Origin: Zizania palustris
Taxonomy: Eukaryota; Streptophyta; Magnoliopsida; Poales; Poaceae
NCBI GenBank assembly: GCA_019279435.1
Contig: JAAALK010000284.1
Coordinates: forward strand, 15,877,294-15,941,293
Direction: 5' to 3'
Length of the DNA: 64,000 bases
Shown: positions 1-11,648 of the stretch, in pieces
How the letters are laid out: each line of letters opens with the position of its first letter
Position numbering within the stretch: position 1 is the first letter of the stretch
Translations under genes and position numbers: made by a program
The notes under the pieces: generated by a model
Seen by the model: only the letters and a program-made list of their open reading frames with translations
What the model was told of the DNA's origin: nothing
Database searches by the model: none

Positions 1-2
1 CT

Positions 3-340
3 CGAGCTGATGGTCCTTTCAAGATAGTTAAGAAAAATAATGACAATGCATACCAGCTTGAGTTGCCTGCAGATTTTGGGGTTAGTCCCAGATTTAACAT
101 TTCAGATTTAAAGCCATATTTGGGAGAAGAAGACGAGTTTGAGTCGAGGACGACTCCAATTCAAGAAGGGGAGGATGATGAGGATATCGATAACAATGAT
201 AAAGACATCCAACACTCTATCATTTCTGGACCAATCACTCGCTCTCGTGCCCGCACGCTTAATTATGAGGTGTGTTCGTTTCTTACTTTATATAATGATT
301 TGGATATGGATGGGATGCTACTTATGGGTGATATTTTGAC
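3..340 (+). pseudogene. 3' end of a Ty3/gypsy polyprotein (integrase C-terminal region), element H
   Basis: An open frame enters from the left edge and reads through an integrase C-terminal GPFKI motif, an INDNAYQLELP-like stretch, FNISDLKPYLGEEDE and SRTTPIQEGEDDEDI, then TRSRAR. This order is typical of the integrase tail of grass Ty3/gypsy polyproteins, which bind target DNA after the DDE core. No chromodomain is visible in the part present. The frame stays open to 665, but after about residue 110 it no longer resembles pol and becomes untranslated or LTR sequence. Only the last part of the gene is in the window, so neither its intactness nor its lineage can be judged. Family assignment is confident; lineage is not. 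Confidence 0.75.
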
Positions 341-394
341 TCTAAGGAACATGGGAGAAGCACTTCTGGATCAAACACAAGAGGGAGAGGCAGG

Positions 395-1015
395 CACAAC
401 AATCCAATTCGGATTCCACTTCAAACTCCGATTTCGGTTCGGTTTCAGCAGAACACCCTTCATTAAAACGAGCATAACTTTCTCGTACGGAGGAGGATTG
501 AGACGTTCTTTAAGGTGTTGGAAAGATAACGAAAATATCTTTCCAATGAATCTAGTGTCAAGTCCTGGTTCATTACGAAACGTTCTGTGTCAGTCCGAAC
601 AAGTCATTAGGTGTTGTGTCACCGTTTTGGGCCACTTTGGGCTTTGTATCCGTTTGGGGCCTTAAGCCCAACATTAGGGAAGTCTTTACACAAATTCTAG
701 GTATTAATACTCTATAGCCGTCATGAATTAGGATTGGGTTTTACTTAGTTTCGAACTTCCTTGCAGATTGAACTCTGACGTCCGTCAGATTGTGGAACCC
801 CGCTCGAGAAATCGATCTTTCATTTGTTTGCAAGATTGTGTTTCCGTGTTCTTGCTTGTGTTCTCGATTCGCATGAAGGGATAAGCCTTCTTGGCGAGGT
901 CAATCACGTTCATGCGTGGTTGATAACCAACGGAGCCATGGTGTAGCGATTGTGGGGTTCGGATCAATGCTGATCGGAATGTCGGATCGTCAACGTCGAG
1001 TCCTCCACCAATCAA
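395..1015 (+). mobile_element. Probable 3' LTR of the same gypsy element H
   Basis: Directly after the polyprotein end come a short purine-rich run and about 600 bp with features common in grass gypsy LTRs, including a short stretch on GGCGAGGTCAATCACG and ATAACCAACGGAG. I could not fix either LTR border because the partner LTR is outside the window. The assignment rests on position and resemblance only. Confidence 0.4.
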
Positions 1016-1800
1016 ATTTACCCCCTCTGAAGGAAGATCGGGCACCCATGTGCATCAGTACCTCAAGTCAGCGACACTCTGAAGCCCCACCTTTGGAGTA
1101 CCTTCGCCACCTTCCAAAGTCTCTCCGTCAAAGGCCTCCGCATGAAGCATATCCATAAGCACTCTTTCGCCGTGTCTCAGCCCCCAGCACACTCTACGAA
1201 GACCCTTATCTAGACCATGCCTTCGATGCACCTTGACTTCTGAGACCTTCGACAGGTGTCCCTTCGAGTGCCTCCAACCGGAGCACACTTTGAATGCCTT
1301 GCCTCAATGCTGAGGACTTGGATCCACCATACTCCGAAGTCACTCCTTCCGGAGTACCCTTTGAAGTGCCTCGCCTCCGACGACTTCGCCTCGGGGTACT
1401 TTCAGCCAGAGATACCCTCCGCACTTTCTGCCTTAGCCTAGCACACCTTGACCCGAGGACCGACCTTGACCTCACACAGCCTTCGTGACTGAGCTCTCCA
1501 CTCGCCTGGCATCAAGCCTCCCATTTGACCCAGTTTCACTTGATGCGAACCGTCCATCGCCACTGAAGTCACCTGCACACCACCGACAAGCAGACAAGTG
1601 TTTCCAGTACCCCGGAGACCTCTCTGGTAAACAACCTCTGACAGACACACTCCGCTGGACAGCTGCAACCACCAACCACTGAACCCTTTGATAAACACCT
1701 CCGAATCCCTTCGGAGAAACCCCTTCGCCTAGAAGAGATCTTGTCAATAACTCATCACCGACTTGAACCCAAGGCACATTTCAACTTGGTTTCTCAAAAA
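1016..1800. other. Unassigned GC-rich stretch, no gene seen
   Basis: About 785 bp rich in CTTCG, CTCCGA and CCTTCG words, with short open frames on both strands that show no domain and no codon-like pattern. The composition resembles the CTTCGG-rich LTR interiors of the Tat elements further right, so it may be an old fragment of such an LTR. I see no boundary that would prove this. Confidence 0.3.
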
Positions 1801-1804
1801 TAGA

Positions 1805-2631
1805 CCGGCCGGAGGCTAACGGTCAGACCGTCCTAGCACTACCGGTCGAACCTTCGTGTGCCGATAGCAGATGACGGATCCAAGCACAGACTGGTTAGAC
1901 CGGGATGTACCCGTCGGTCAAACCGACAAGCACTGGCAGATAATCTCAGTGCTCTGGCGGCCAACTTCAAGATACTGGATGGATCTAAAACTCCTCGGCG
2001 AAGAAGACAAAAAAGAACACACTGCAAAAACACCAAAAAACCAGGTGTAATTTGGCCAAGAGACCGAATTACCGGTAAAAGCCGATAAAACAATAGAAAT
2101 CCGTTACATGGATGACACAGAGGATTCACGAGCGAAGCAACAAGGACTTACCGTGATTACGATGCGGCGGACGGATGATTTACAGTGCAAACCAGCAAAG
2201 ATGGACGTTACTTGGCTAATCCTACACTCCTACAGCAAGGAAAGTAAATTGAATGTAAATGTGATTCAAGGTAGATAATAGATTGGATCTATTAGGGTTT
2301 TGGGGAGGTCTCCTTGAATCGGCCTTGCCTCTATTTATAGCGGTTGGTCATGAGTGCCTAGGCCTAATCTAAGTTCGACACGGGATCCAAGTCATCCAAA
2401 ATTAAATAGGGATAAAATACCCCAAAATCAACTAATTGGAGTCGGATTCCGGGTGGGCCGGTCTGATCGAACCCATATGGCCGGTCTGATCGGGCTTACA
2501 TGGCCGGTCAAACCAGGCCTACATGGTCGGTTGGACTGGCATGTGCCAGGTCTCAGCATATTTTCGGTTAAACTACCAAAAAGTGATATTTTGATAATTT
2601 TGACCATTAATGTCATTTTTTGCTATCAACA
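1805..2631 (-). mobile_element. Truncated Tat-type LTR fragment (K)
   Basis: The right end, ACCAAAAAGTGATATTTTG followed by TGCTATCAACA, matches the right ends of A's LTRs at 19,870 and 37,065. On the minus strand the LTR therefore begins TGTTGATAG. A TATA-like box (CTATAAATAG on the minus strand, near 2,333-2,342) and many GGTC-GACC palindromes also fit this LTR type. The expected other end, starting TGTTGACAC on the plus strand, is missing, and no polypurine tract follows at 2,632, so this is a stub. Confidence 0.55.
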
Positions 2632-3929
2632 GGAACATACAACAAAAACACAATGTGAAAACAAAATTTCCAGCAACTAAATAGATGTTGAAACCTTCCT
2701 ATTAGACTCTTGACTCCGACGAAAAAAAGACAAGATTAAAACTTAGACTCTATGACTCAGTTCAGAAAAAAATAGAGAAAAGTTACGCCAAAGAAGGACT
2801 ACAACCAGCACCAAAACTAGATGAACCGATGCAATCTAGGATATGGAAACAAATCTAACCCTAATAATTTTCGTGGCTTTTTCTGGATGGGACAAATAAA
2901 AACCTAACTACAAATTAATGATGCTCACCGAGTAAACCCGATGATTTGAAACCAAAATGATACGGGGTGGCCCGATTTTCTCGCTGAGTTTGATGTAGAT
3001 AGAGGATAACTTGGGAGATGCTAACGATTATCCGGTTGTTCCCCTGCTGCCAATGCAATAGATCTCAACCCTATAGATATTCGTAACACCACACACTTGC
3101 GCACATAGCCACCGACCATGAATTGGTGTTGCTATCTTCTAATTCGCAATGGAACAGCAGATAACACTTGGCTTTCCCACTAGCAATCACACCAGATCGA
3201 AACAAAGTGGTGGAGGTAAAATTCCTGATCGAAACAAAGAGGAATTCGTGATGAACAGTATAAGGCAGAATAGCACTTCAATCTGAATTAATCTAATTTT
3301 GAAAATAAACAGCTAAGTTTTCTAGGGTCGGTTTCCCCTATATATATAGGGGGTATTTAAGAGGCTAGGGACATGTGGGAGTCATCCATAGAGAAACCTA
3401 GATTAATACAACTTGGTTACAAGGCCCATGGGCTTCAGACTGAATAAGTAACACATATTTTTGTCGTGATTGCGATCTGCTCGGGCAGAATCTGGAGGTG
3501 TAGCTAGATCCGTTGGAAAGAGGACCTCTAAAGCTTTCCAAAGAGTCTAAGATCATACGAATTGGAGCTTCCATGTAAAAGTCATGCACGTTTTAATCCG
3601 GTATTGTCCCTGTAGTCCTGAGTCCAAGTCCAAGACGTGTAAAACTTTATCTCCACCTTCTCTTGGCACAAAAGTAACGTCCCAAACTTGTATATTATCT
3701 TTGGATGGCCTTGACTTGGTACCCAATAAAATTCCATGATGATCCATTGCCTTGATGTGCTCTCAACATGTCGCTTTATCCATGTAAGTATTTCTGTAAT
3801 TGAATAGAAACACATTTCATGGTGTAGCGTACATTGTTCAAATAAATAAAATGTAAATCTAATATAGAATGCATGCAACTTGGGTTGTTTATTATAAAGC
3901 ATATGCATGGTAATATCCCAGCTAGTGAT
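2632..3929. other. Unassigned repeat-like sequence, no gene seen
   Basis: AT-rich DNA without a convincing coding frame. A palindromic CCCTATATATATAGGGG lies near 3,337-3,353 and could be a TATA region of an old LTR. The text around 3,510-3,560 (GATCCGTTGGAAAGAGGACC and onwards) resembles LTR sequence. No paired ends or target duplication were found. Confidence 0.3.
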
Positions 3930-4067
3930 GTCCTCATCAGAAGCCCCTTTCGTATTTCTTCGGACCCCTTCGCACTCAGACGCCAAAGGCCCCCTTCAGC
4001 GAGACCTCGCACCGCCGGTCAAACCGGATGTGTGCCCTTGGTCAGTGTTTGGGCGCATTTTCGTGTC
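3930..4067 (+). mobile_element. 3' stub of a Tat-type LTR (L), plus orientation
   Basis: The last bases, GTGTTTGGGCGCATTTTCGTG then TCAACA, match the plus-strand LTR end of element C (15,364 and 38,409). Just upstream are CTTCG words and a GGTCAAACCGG palindrome. The start of the LTR is absent. No primer-binding site follows, so the fragment is isolated. Confidence 0.45.
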
Positions 4068-4480
4068 AACACGGACCTAACGCTACACAGCCTGAATTTG
4101 ATAAAATATTTATTTTCTATTTGGATTTTGATAATCTTATTGACCCTTAAGCTTTTTTGGGATTTAATAGTCTTCTACTTTGTATCCACGATCCGCTCTG
4201 GCAGAGTCGAATTGATACCATTCTGACTACTTAAGGGTTGCTCTCTTTTCTGAGATTCTTCCAACTGCTTTTTTGTTATCTCACGACTATATGTGATGTT
4301 GGCGGTTCTAAATAGTGTGCACGTGACCAAAGTTCCTCGTGCTAGCGAAGCTAAGCTACATCATATAAGTCAAATGATCTTGACTAGTCGGATTGAGAGT
4401 AGATTGAAACAAAAGACTGCATTACTTGAAAAATGTTTACATCATATACAAAAAATGTCTACATTTTTCTTTCACTCGAC
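4068..4480. other. Unassigned gap, nothing recognised
   Basis: AT-rich sequence without a coding frame, paired repeat or RNA gene that I can see. Confidence 0.3.
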
Positions 4481-4499
4481 AGGAGCAAGAGGATAAATC

Positions 4500-4960
4500 T
4501 CGATGTCCGAAATTAGGACATCAGCAATTCTCCTGACTTCAGCATGAATATGATCGACGATGGACTCCTTGATGGTTGATGGCTACCCCACTCGGATGTA
4601 GTCCAAACGAGCAGTCAGGTACAATGCGCTCGTCTACCCCTTTTATTCGGGCTAGTGACTCCTCCGCTGACCATGCCAAGTTGTTGGGCTCTCCGTCGAT
4701 AATCTTGATCAACATCTTGGCACTCGCCCGGTAATAGGCCAGTTGCACCTGAGTGCTGGACAGGTGCTGCTCCAAGTCGGCGAGCTAAGCTCCCATTCGG
4801 CGATGAAGCTCTATAGACAAGGCATGGACTTAGAACATGCATCAGCCAATTTAGTCGAAAGAAAAGGGGTTCATAAAAGGAACTCGTACTTTTGTACTCA
4901 CCAAGCCATTTTTCAGTGGAGGCTTCACACTTGGTGTTGGTATCTATTTTGGTCACCCTT
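4500..4960 (-). pseudogene. Fragment of a Tat-element extra gene (not gag-pol)
   Basis: The minus strand reads a coiled-coil-like stretch (SSTQVQLAYYRASAKMLIK) followed by IDGEPNNLAWSAEESLARI and a DERIVPDCSFGL tail. From memory this resembles extra proteins encoded outside gag-pol in grass Tat-lineage retrotransposons, but no domain name can be attached safely. Overlapping minus-strand frames suggest at least one frameshift. It sits between two LTR stubs and just left of element E, and its downstream sequence to 5,299 contains repeated GGCCGATGA words. I infer debris of an older Tat element into which E inserted. Confidence 0.35.
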
Positions 4961-4979
4961 TAAAACATGCGTGTCCTAG

Positions 4980-5299
4980 GAGATATGCTTAGATCCAATG
5001 CAGGTCCTACAATATTAGAAAAATGGTTCAAGGTGTGCCAATCAGTTTGACCCTGCAACTTATTAGGAAACTAGGGAAAATAACATTAGTAGCGTAGCTG
5101 ATCGACTACCAAGCCGATGACTGCGGTGAGGATAAAACAATCGTGAGCGAATAATGCCAATCGACCATAAGGCCGATGACCAAGGAAGAGTGATCGAGGC
5201 AAACACACCATCAGTCGATAAGATAGATAGTTTACGCATATGGGCCAAAGAGCATTTCCCGATGGCAGATAGAATATAATATTGAATTGAAGATAACCT
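4980..5299. other. Non-coding Tat-type remnant flanking element E
   Basis: Contains repeated AAGCCGATGACTGCGG / AAGGCCGATGACCAAGG words at 5,111-5,185 and no coding frame. It is probably the untranslated end of the older element to its left. It ends where the LTR of E begins. Confidence 0.35.
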
Positions 5300-6446
5300 T
5301 GTTGACACTAGAATTCGCTGGTCAAGCGCCAAACACATCGACACCGGTTCGATGATCCAAAAGTGTGTGGATACCTAGAAATGACACTTGGTGTGACACA
5401 ACACTGACGTCGTGTTCTGATGACCCTTGATAGTGACAAGGGGGTGTGGAGTCGTCGGGCAATTGAACCGCACAGCGAGGGGCAATCCAATTAGCCAAGT
5501 GTAGATGAAATAGATCAAACAAACCAAATAGGGCCGATTGGACCGATATTAAGGCAATGGTTGGACCGACGATGCAGGGGATGGTGCACGGATCGGCTAG
5601 AGGGGAAATTAGGCTGATCGGGGCCTGGCGGTCAGACCGGCCTTTGCCGACAAGGCCCGATCGGACTGATTGGAGTTGGTCGGTCAGACTGACTAAAGTT
5701 GGTCAGTCAGACTGTCCGGCGATGTAGTGACTGCTTCGGTTCACCGACGAGTGTGCAGGGGTCCTTGGATATGAAGATTGACGTCTTGGACCCTGCAAAA
5801 CATGTAAAAATAGTAGCAACTCAGTCTGGGGACCGAATTATCTGATTAGATTGGTAGAAACCCGTACAGGGGTGAAACAGAAGGTTTTCGGATCAAACCC
5901 ACAAAGAACTCGCGATAACGTGGCGAAAATATGGACAATTTGCTGACAAAATTGACAAAGGGCTACTTCTACGGCTAATGCTAGAGCAAGGAAAATAATG
6001 CTAGGGAAAAAAGTAGAGAGGAAATAGTAGATTGAAAACGAAAAGAATGATTCAATGTAGGGCCGTCGGGGGGTTGGCTTGAATCGGGCTTGGCCCTTTA
6101 TATAGGGATTGGTCTTGCGGTATTTGGGGTTATCCACATCCTGAGATGATTACAAATACATTTGGATATGATCTCGGGTTGTTAGAATAGGTTTAGAGAT
6201 AAAATACCCTGAAATCTCTCGTTTAGGGTTCGGTCTCAGCCTCTATCGATCTGACCGACCCCAGTGCACCGGTCAGACCAGAGTTACTTCGCCGATCGGA
6301 CCGGCAAACTATGTCCGGTCAGACCAAGGGTCCCTGGCCAGTCAGACTGGCCTCACACTAGCGGTTGGACCAGCCCTTGCCGAGACGACGCCCATTTTCG
6401 GCTTTATGCTCTTTACCCATTTTAATGCCAAACTTGGGTGTCAACA
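5300..6446 (-). mobile_element. 3' LTR of element E (Tat-type, minus strand)
   Basis: The LTR runs from TGTTGACACTAG to GGGTGTCAACA, 1,147 bp. Its first 200 bp match A's LTRs in order (CGATGATCCAAAAG, GACGTCG, GATAGTGACAAGGGGG, CAATCCAATTAGCC). On the minus strand a TATATAAAGGG box lies near 6,103. Around it, mainly upstream in U3, are many copies of a GGTCNGACCG palindrome. The polypurine tract directly to the right shows the element points left. The opposite LTR was not found, so E is truncated. Confidence 0.8.
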
Positions 6447-6462
6447 CATGCCCCCTCCTTTT
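6447..6462 (-). promoter_or_regulatory. Polypurine tract of element E
   Basis: On the minus strand this reads AAAAGGAGGGGGCATG immediately before the LTR start, the position where plus-strand DNA synthesis is primed. A and C carry the near-identical tracts AAAAGGCAGGGGCATG and AAAAGGCAGGGGGCAATG. Confidence 0.8.
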
Positions 6463-6764
6463 GGCAAACTAGTGAGCCAAAAACATAATCTCTCAAGGCT
6501 AAGGATGATCACTACTATTGGCCATATGATTTCTCAAGTGCATTACTAAACCCTTAAGAAATACTCGTTATTTGTTCATCAACCAAATCGTCTGACTCAT
6601 GGCTTAGAAGATCTGAAATCTTGAGGACGATTTGCATAACTCAATATAAATTCATGAACTAGGGGACTAAGCGCCAAATTTCTCTATCAACTCGTCCTTC
6701 AGTATTCTTATTAGTTTTGCCCCCCAGTAGTTGTAGGATCTACTCTTTACTCAACGAGGCTAGA

Positions 6765-8270
6765 AGTTGGCTCTTCAACCAACTTCAGTCTCCACACCTG
6801 TCGCGGTCCTGCTAAAGCTTTGGACTCATTGAGAAAGTTACCCTTGAACTCTTCGGCCTTCTTCTCTTTAAGGTGTTCAGCCTAAAGACGTTGTAGGCGT
6901 CTCTTTTGAGACTTGGTCATTCCCGGAGATGCCCACGAAGGTAGCGGTTTTGATCCCGGGGGCACAAACTCACTCCAAGAACTTTTAGCTGAATGGGAAA
7001 TTCTCGAATAGGCCTCAATAATTTTGCACTTATCTTGATTGTCTTCATGTACATTGCCGGTTAGACCGGTTGTTGCCATGAATCCGAAAAAATGCGGTCG
7101 GACCAGCCGTAGTAGGCCGTTTAGACCGGTGCACCATGGCCGGTCGGACCGGCCCTAGGGCGGCGGTCGGACCGACAATGGTACCTTTGGTGGTCTCCAC
7201 CGGGTCGCCTCCATCTCGCTCCAGAAGAACTTCTTCAGAGATTGGGATGTTGCAGAAACCCATTTTAATAATGACGTCTCCTCATTGTGTTTATTGGCAT
7301 TGTTCCTTTCCTTCACCCTTGAAGACTTAGGCATGATTTATTGTGTGAATATGGCCATCACTATGATTACACATTTGCCTCTTTGTCGATCCCTTTGGCC
7401 TTTCTAGTTCTTGGTGGAACGACACTTGCGGTGGTGAGAACGACATCCATGCGGCAAAGTACTGAGGAGGACCACCATATTGGGGCATTGGGCATGCCCC
7501 CCATGACATCATCGAAAAACCATATGAATAGAATGGCATGAAAGCTTCCAACGACTGATGACTATGACCAAATCCTTTCTTAGGTGCCAAATTTGGTCTT
7601 TCTACATTATTAAGTTGATTATGTGCTCTTTGTTCGGCCTACATGCTCATACTTCTTTAATAGCGCATCAAAAGTAACTCTCGGTGGCCTAGCCGTCTTG
7701 TCACCAAGCGGCTTTTCTTTGTCCATAGAATTATGTGTATCAGACTGAGGCTCTCCAACTATAGTATTCTTTCCTTTAGTTGATTCGGCCTGATCAGGCC
7801 GAATCAACACTTTGGTGCTGCAATCAATACTAATGTGAGAAGGATCATTTTCAAACTCCAATTATCCTTCATTGATGGCCGATTAAATTTGTTGGCGGAA
7901 TACATAACACTTATTAATAGTATGAGTATAAGAATCATGCCACTTACAATATGTGCGATCTCCTAGCTCTTCTGCCGACAGGATGACTTGGCCTCCACGC
8001 ACCTTGATTTGTCCCTTCTCAAAAAGTTAGTCGAATATTCTATCACACTTGGTTAGATTAAAGGTATACTTACCTCCTAAACTCTTTCAAGGTGTTGGCC
8101 TCAAGCTAAAGCATACAAACGGATCTCCCTCATCAGTCCAAGTCCATTCGACTGTATAGACATCGAATTTCTTACTTCCCTTGTCCACGATTCAACTTTC
8201 CTTGACCGGGTCCTCTTTGACTTCTTGCTGACCGTGCGCCTTCCTTGGTGGATCTTGGGCTTTACCAAAT
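6765..8270 (-). pseudogene. gag-type ORF of element E, broken; no pol follows
   Basis: Read on the minus strand, the order is: a VYTVEWTWTDEGD stretch near 8,120, FNLTKCDRIFD, then TYCKWHDSYTHTINKCYVF (a CX3H-like Tat gag motif, near 7,900-7,960), PPRVTFDALLKKYEHV (near 7,640), a proline-rich segment around 7,400-7,590, and PGMTKSQKRRLQRL near 6,885-6,930. The frame closes near 6,765 after a VWRLKLVEEPTSSLVE-like end. The coding spans at least three frames with stops, so it is a pseudogene. Only about 300 bp separate its end from the polypurine tract, leaving no room for protease, reverse transcriptase or integrase. The matching ORF of element C ends at the same homologous stop. Confidence 0.65.
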
Positions 8271-8289
8271 CTTGGCGTCAACAAAAATC

Positions 8290-10317
8290 AATATACTAAA
8301 TACCTTGGTTTACATGCTCTTGAAGCTCTATGAATTCAAACATCATAGATAACAATAAAATGTTAGTTATTGCATGTCATGTGTCTTAAGCATGTGTGTG
8401 CCTTGGCTCGGCATAGCATAAAAGGCCTTATGTCAAGTGTCTACGAGATCATCCATGTGAGCACGACCAAGTGATCTGATTGGCAACTGCCTAGTCATGA
8501 TAGTGTGATATGATATGATGTGATGATGGTCAAGAGACTTGACGTGGTATTCGGCAACTATACATAGAAACACAAAACAACAAATCATATGGTTAGTCTC
8601 TAGCAAAAATAATATAACCTACCAATATTAAATTAAAAAACAAACCCGTTAGACATAGAGTTGATGTTGTAGAATGTAGAACATAGATAGTTTGGCAACA
8701 TGAGCCCACAATACATGTCTCTATGGTTGACTAGTCGGATTTATTCGTATTGTATCTGTGGATGACAACTCAAAGTCAATCAATTTGTGCCCTCAATTTG
8801 TAGACTCAAGGTCGGCAAACTAGATATAGTATTTTACAGTGATGACATAGTCATGTCAATCTTTATGATCATAAAACACAAACTTACTCTACATGTAATG
8901 CCAATTGTCGTTGATTAGTAGTTGGATCATAGTTTGTGTATACATCCCCTGATCGGATCTGAACCCTCATATGCACACTAATATACAAAATTGTTTATAT
9001 GGATCTGAACCCCTGATGGGATAATAACCCTACATCCTATTTATGTGTATACAATTGGATGCATAGATTATAATATGTGGCTTTGGAAATTCTAGTCTAA
9101 ACTCAACAAACTATCTTATGAAGATCTTTACGTAAAGGGTTTGTAGCGAGCTCTGTCATAGACATCAATTTATCTCCTCGAGATTTTGACTTGAGCTGAC
9201 TTATTGTGGTCTTCTATTGGCCCTCCTTGTTTCGAGGCCTTATTATTTGTACTCCAAGATCTCATCGTATTTATGTAGAACTTGTAGAAATAAATCAGGC
9301 ATGGTTTGTCTTGCTTTAGTAAGTCTTTAATATTCTATCATATTATGTGATGATGTCATACTCAGACTCCTATGTAAATTATATTATTTTCATATATATC
9401 ATATGCCATAGATATGATATATCATATATATTTATATGAAAAGACTATGGTACGAATGTCTTAGGAATTGAAAAATATCGGATAGTGTTTCATCACTTGA
9501 TCAAAAATATTTCAATAAAATAAAATATAATTAAATTCAAGTTAAAATAGTTTGCTCAAACGTATAAAATATTGACTTCCCACTACTAGAACATAAAAAT
9601 ATAATGGTTTCTTGGTGTTACAAACAATATCACCAAATATCACATCGGTTGAAAACTTTTTAACCAAGTGATGGAATATTTTTCACTAAGTATTGAAACA
9701 ATGTACAATTTTTTATATTTTCTAGTACATAATATATAAAACATTTTTGATATTAATATGTGTTCTTATTTTAAAAGTCCATATTTATTATATTTATTAC
9801 ATTCACGAGTGCCAAAGATAAATGAGAGTATTTACAATGTGAAGTACTCTTGAACTAGTAGTAGATGGATATGTACGAGCCTGTTTGGTAGAGCTTCGGA
9901 TATTCAAATCTAGATTGGAGCTATGGATCCATGTGTGATCTAGATCCATGTATGATCTAGACTAGGTCAAAAGTGTTTGGTTAAGTTGAGCTGCTCTAGA
10001 ATCCCGCTCCACCATACTAGTTCATTTTTTCAGACTTTTCTGTGGGTGATCTTGAAATTCAATGGCATTTATGGGTAATTTTTTTAGACTCATATTTTTT
10101 CATATTTGCATAATAATTTTGAATAAGACTGAATGATCAAAATTTGTGATAAAGAATAAACAATATCATTTAAAAAATATTGGAGAGAGTACTAGTTTAG
10201 CTCGAGGAAGACATACACTAGTACTGGTTCAGAAAATGAAGTCACAGATAGGACCAGGCCCACCCCCGTGGCCTCGACGTCTCTGGCGGTGAGAAGTCCA
10301 GCCAATTTTGGTTATTC
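8290..10317. other. AT-rich flank without genes
   Basis: About 2 kb with no convincing ORF and no LTR border. It contains a palindromic ATAT-rich hairpin near 9,390-9,440, a possible tiny CACTA-type MITE (listed separately) and, from 9,879, a GAGCCTGTTTGGTAGAGC motif like the end of some grass hAT MITEs but without a matching second end. The unrelated copia element F begins at 10,323. Confidence 0.4.
9581..9725. mobile_element. Possible CACTA-type MITE remnant
   Basis: CACTACTAGAACATAAAAAT at the left and ATATTTTCTAGTA at the right form a weak terminal inverted repeat with CACTA-type ends about 145 bp apart. The right end is imperfect and no 3-bp target duplication is convincing. Confidence 0.3.
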
Positions 10318-10322
10318 CTACT
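10318..10322. repeat. Target-site duplication of element F (CTACT)
   Basis: CTACT here is repeated at 58,056-58,060 directly after F's 3' LTR. The 47.7 kb between them is therefore one insertion plus everything that later inserted into it. Confidence 0.85.
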
Positions 10323-10485
10323 TGTTAGCAGTAAATGTTCTAGGGCCTTCCACCATTAACCCTAGGGAGGTATATCTAGGCTATACCACCTTTAGGGAGG
10401 TTTACCTTCTATCTTGACTATATATGTACCCCTTTAATCCCCATATGAATATAATTCAATTTAGGCAACTAATCCCCTTCTAACA
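10323..10485 (+). repeat. 5' LTR of F (163 bp)
   Basis: Runs from TGTTAGCAGTAAATG to CCCCTTCTAACA and is followed one base later by an initiator-tRNA type primer site. It contains two copies of a GGGAGGT(T/A)TA word. The 3' LTR has about 59 bp more between matching sequences because it keeps extra copies of the gAGGtTTAC motif. Confidence 0.85.
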
Positions 10486-10486
10486 T

Positions 10487-10497
10487 TGTATCAGAGC
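10487..10497 (+). promoter_or_regulatory. Primer-binding site of F
   Basis: TGTATCAGAGC resembles TGGTATCAGAGC, the site complementary to the 3' end of initiator methionine tRNA used by most plant copia elements. It sits directly after the LTR. Confidence 0.75.
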
Positions 10498-10550
10498 TTG
10501 ATTTTTTTTGCTTCCGCTCCTTTGCCATAGAGCTGCGCCACCTCCCTGGT

Positions 10551-11640
10551 GTGCTGCACCCACCCACCAACCCCTTCTCTAGTGTGCTACGCTGCCTCCC
10601 TGGTGTGTTGTACCCTCTCCCCCTCCTTCTCACCTCATGTTGTGCTGCATGTCTTACGACGACGTTCGACAAGACACTGATGCCACCATTTTTAGAAGAA
10701 ACTCGATGCCATGCTGGCTACTATCAACTCCACGAAGTCGAAGGCCGACGTTGCGTGCACCCGTGTATTCACCGCTGCCAAGATCCTAGAGGAGGAGTGT
10801 CAACTGATGGCCACTCTGGAGGTCGAGCCTCACCTCGCTTCAGTGTAGCTCGAGCCCCCTCACCCAAGATGGAGTGCGCCCCTCCATGGCAGGAGGTCGT
10901 AGACTATGAAGCCACGGTCTTTACCAACCTCCATGTTCAAGCCACAAACATCATGAATATCAAGTCCTTGGTGTCAGAGGTCCTGGACCCTACCTCCACG
11001 CACTATGCTCACTGGCGCAACAACGTCCTCCTAACCCTCAAGTGGTAAGCCCTGTCCGGTCATGTGCTATCTGATGCATCCTTCGTCGACGTTCGTGCTT
11101 GGGACATAATGGACAACATCGTCACCTCCTGGATTTATGGCATCATCTCCCTAGAGTAGTAAGACGTCACACGCTAGTGTAGCCACATGGCTCGCCATGC
11201 CTGGATGGCCTTAGAGAACCAATTCATAGAAAACTATGAGACCCGTGCCATCCACATCGATGCCATCTTCCGCAATTTCGTTCGAGGTGATCTGACCATG
11301 AACGACTATTGTCGCAAGATGAAGGGGTTCACCGACTCCTTCAATGACCTTGATGCCGGTGTCACTGACCGCGTCCTCGTTCTCAATGTTCTGCGGGGGC
11401 TGAACAAGAGATACGATCATCTTTGCATCATCATCACACATCGGTCGCCATTCCCTTCATTCAACATGGTACGTGACCTAGGGGTCACAGGTCGTAGTTG
11501 CGCCTTCCATAGCATTCTACACATCGTCCCCTTATTTTAATGGACAGGCGCGCCCACCCAACCAGCAATAGCACCCGCCGTACCAGCAGCAAGGCGACAA
11601 GAAGAAGAACAATTGTGGTAACCGTGGTGGTGGTGTGGTG
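10551..11640 (+). pseudogene. gag of copia element F
   Basis: Frames between 10,860 and 11,460 read a copia gag core: a VSEVLDPTSTHYAHWRNNVL stretch, MARHAWMALENQFIENYETR, FVRGDLTMNDYCRKMKGFTD, and LNVLRGLNKRYDHL. These match the UBN2/gag family, which forms the cytoplasmic particle. Stops at about 11,047 and near 11,157-11,180, and a change of frame, break it. The 3' part continues into an asparagine/glycine-rich zinc-knuckle linker, where the hAT MITE inserted, and resumes at 12,330 with a similar Asn-rich run. Confidence 0.75.
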
Positions 11641-11648
11641 GTGGCAAC

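Noticed and set aside
8270..8290. GGCGTCAACAAAAATC as a possible LTR edge closing element E
   Set aside because: The expected E LTR sequence does not follow, and no duplication matches the left side AACCT.
9879..10320. GAGCCTGTTTGGTAGAGC as a hAT MITE end
   Set aside because: No matching inverted end or 8-bp duplication found before F begins, so it is mentioned only within the flank entry.
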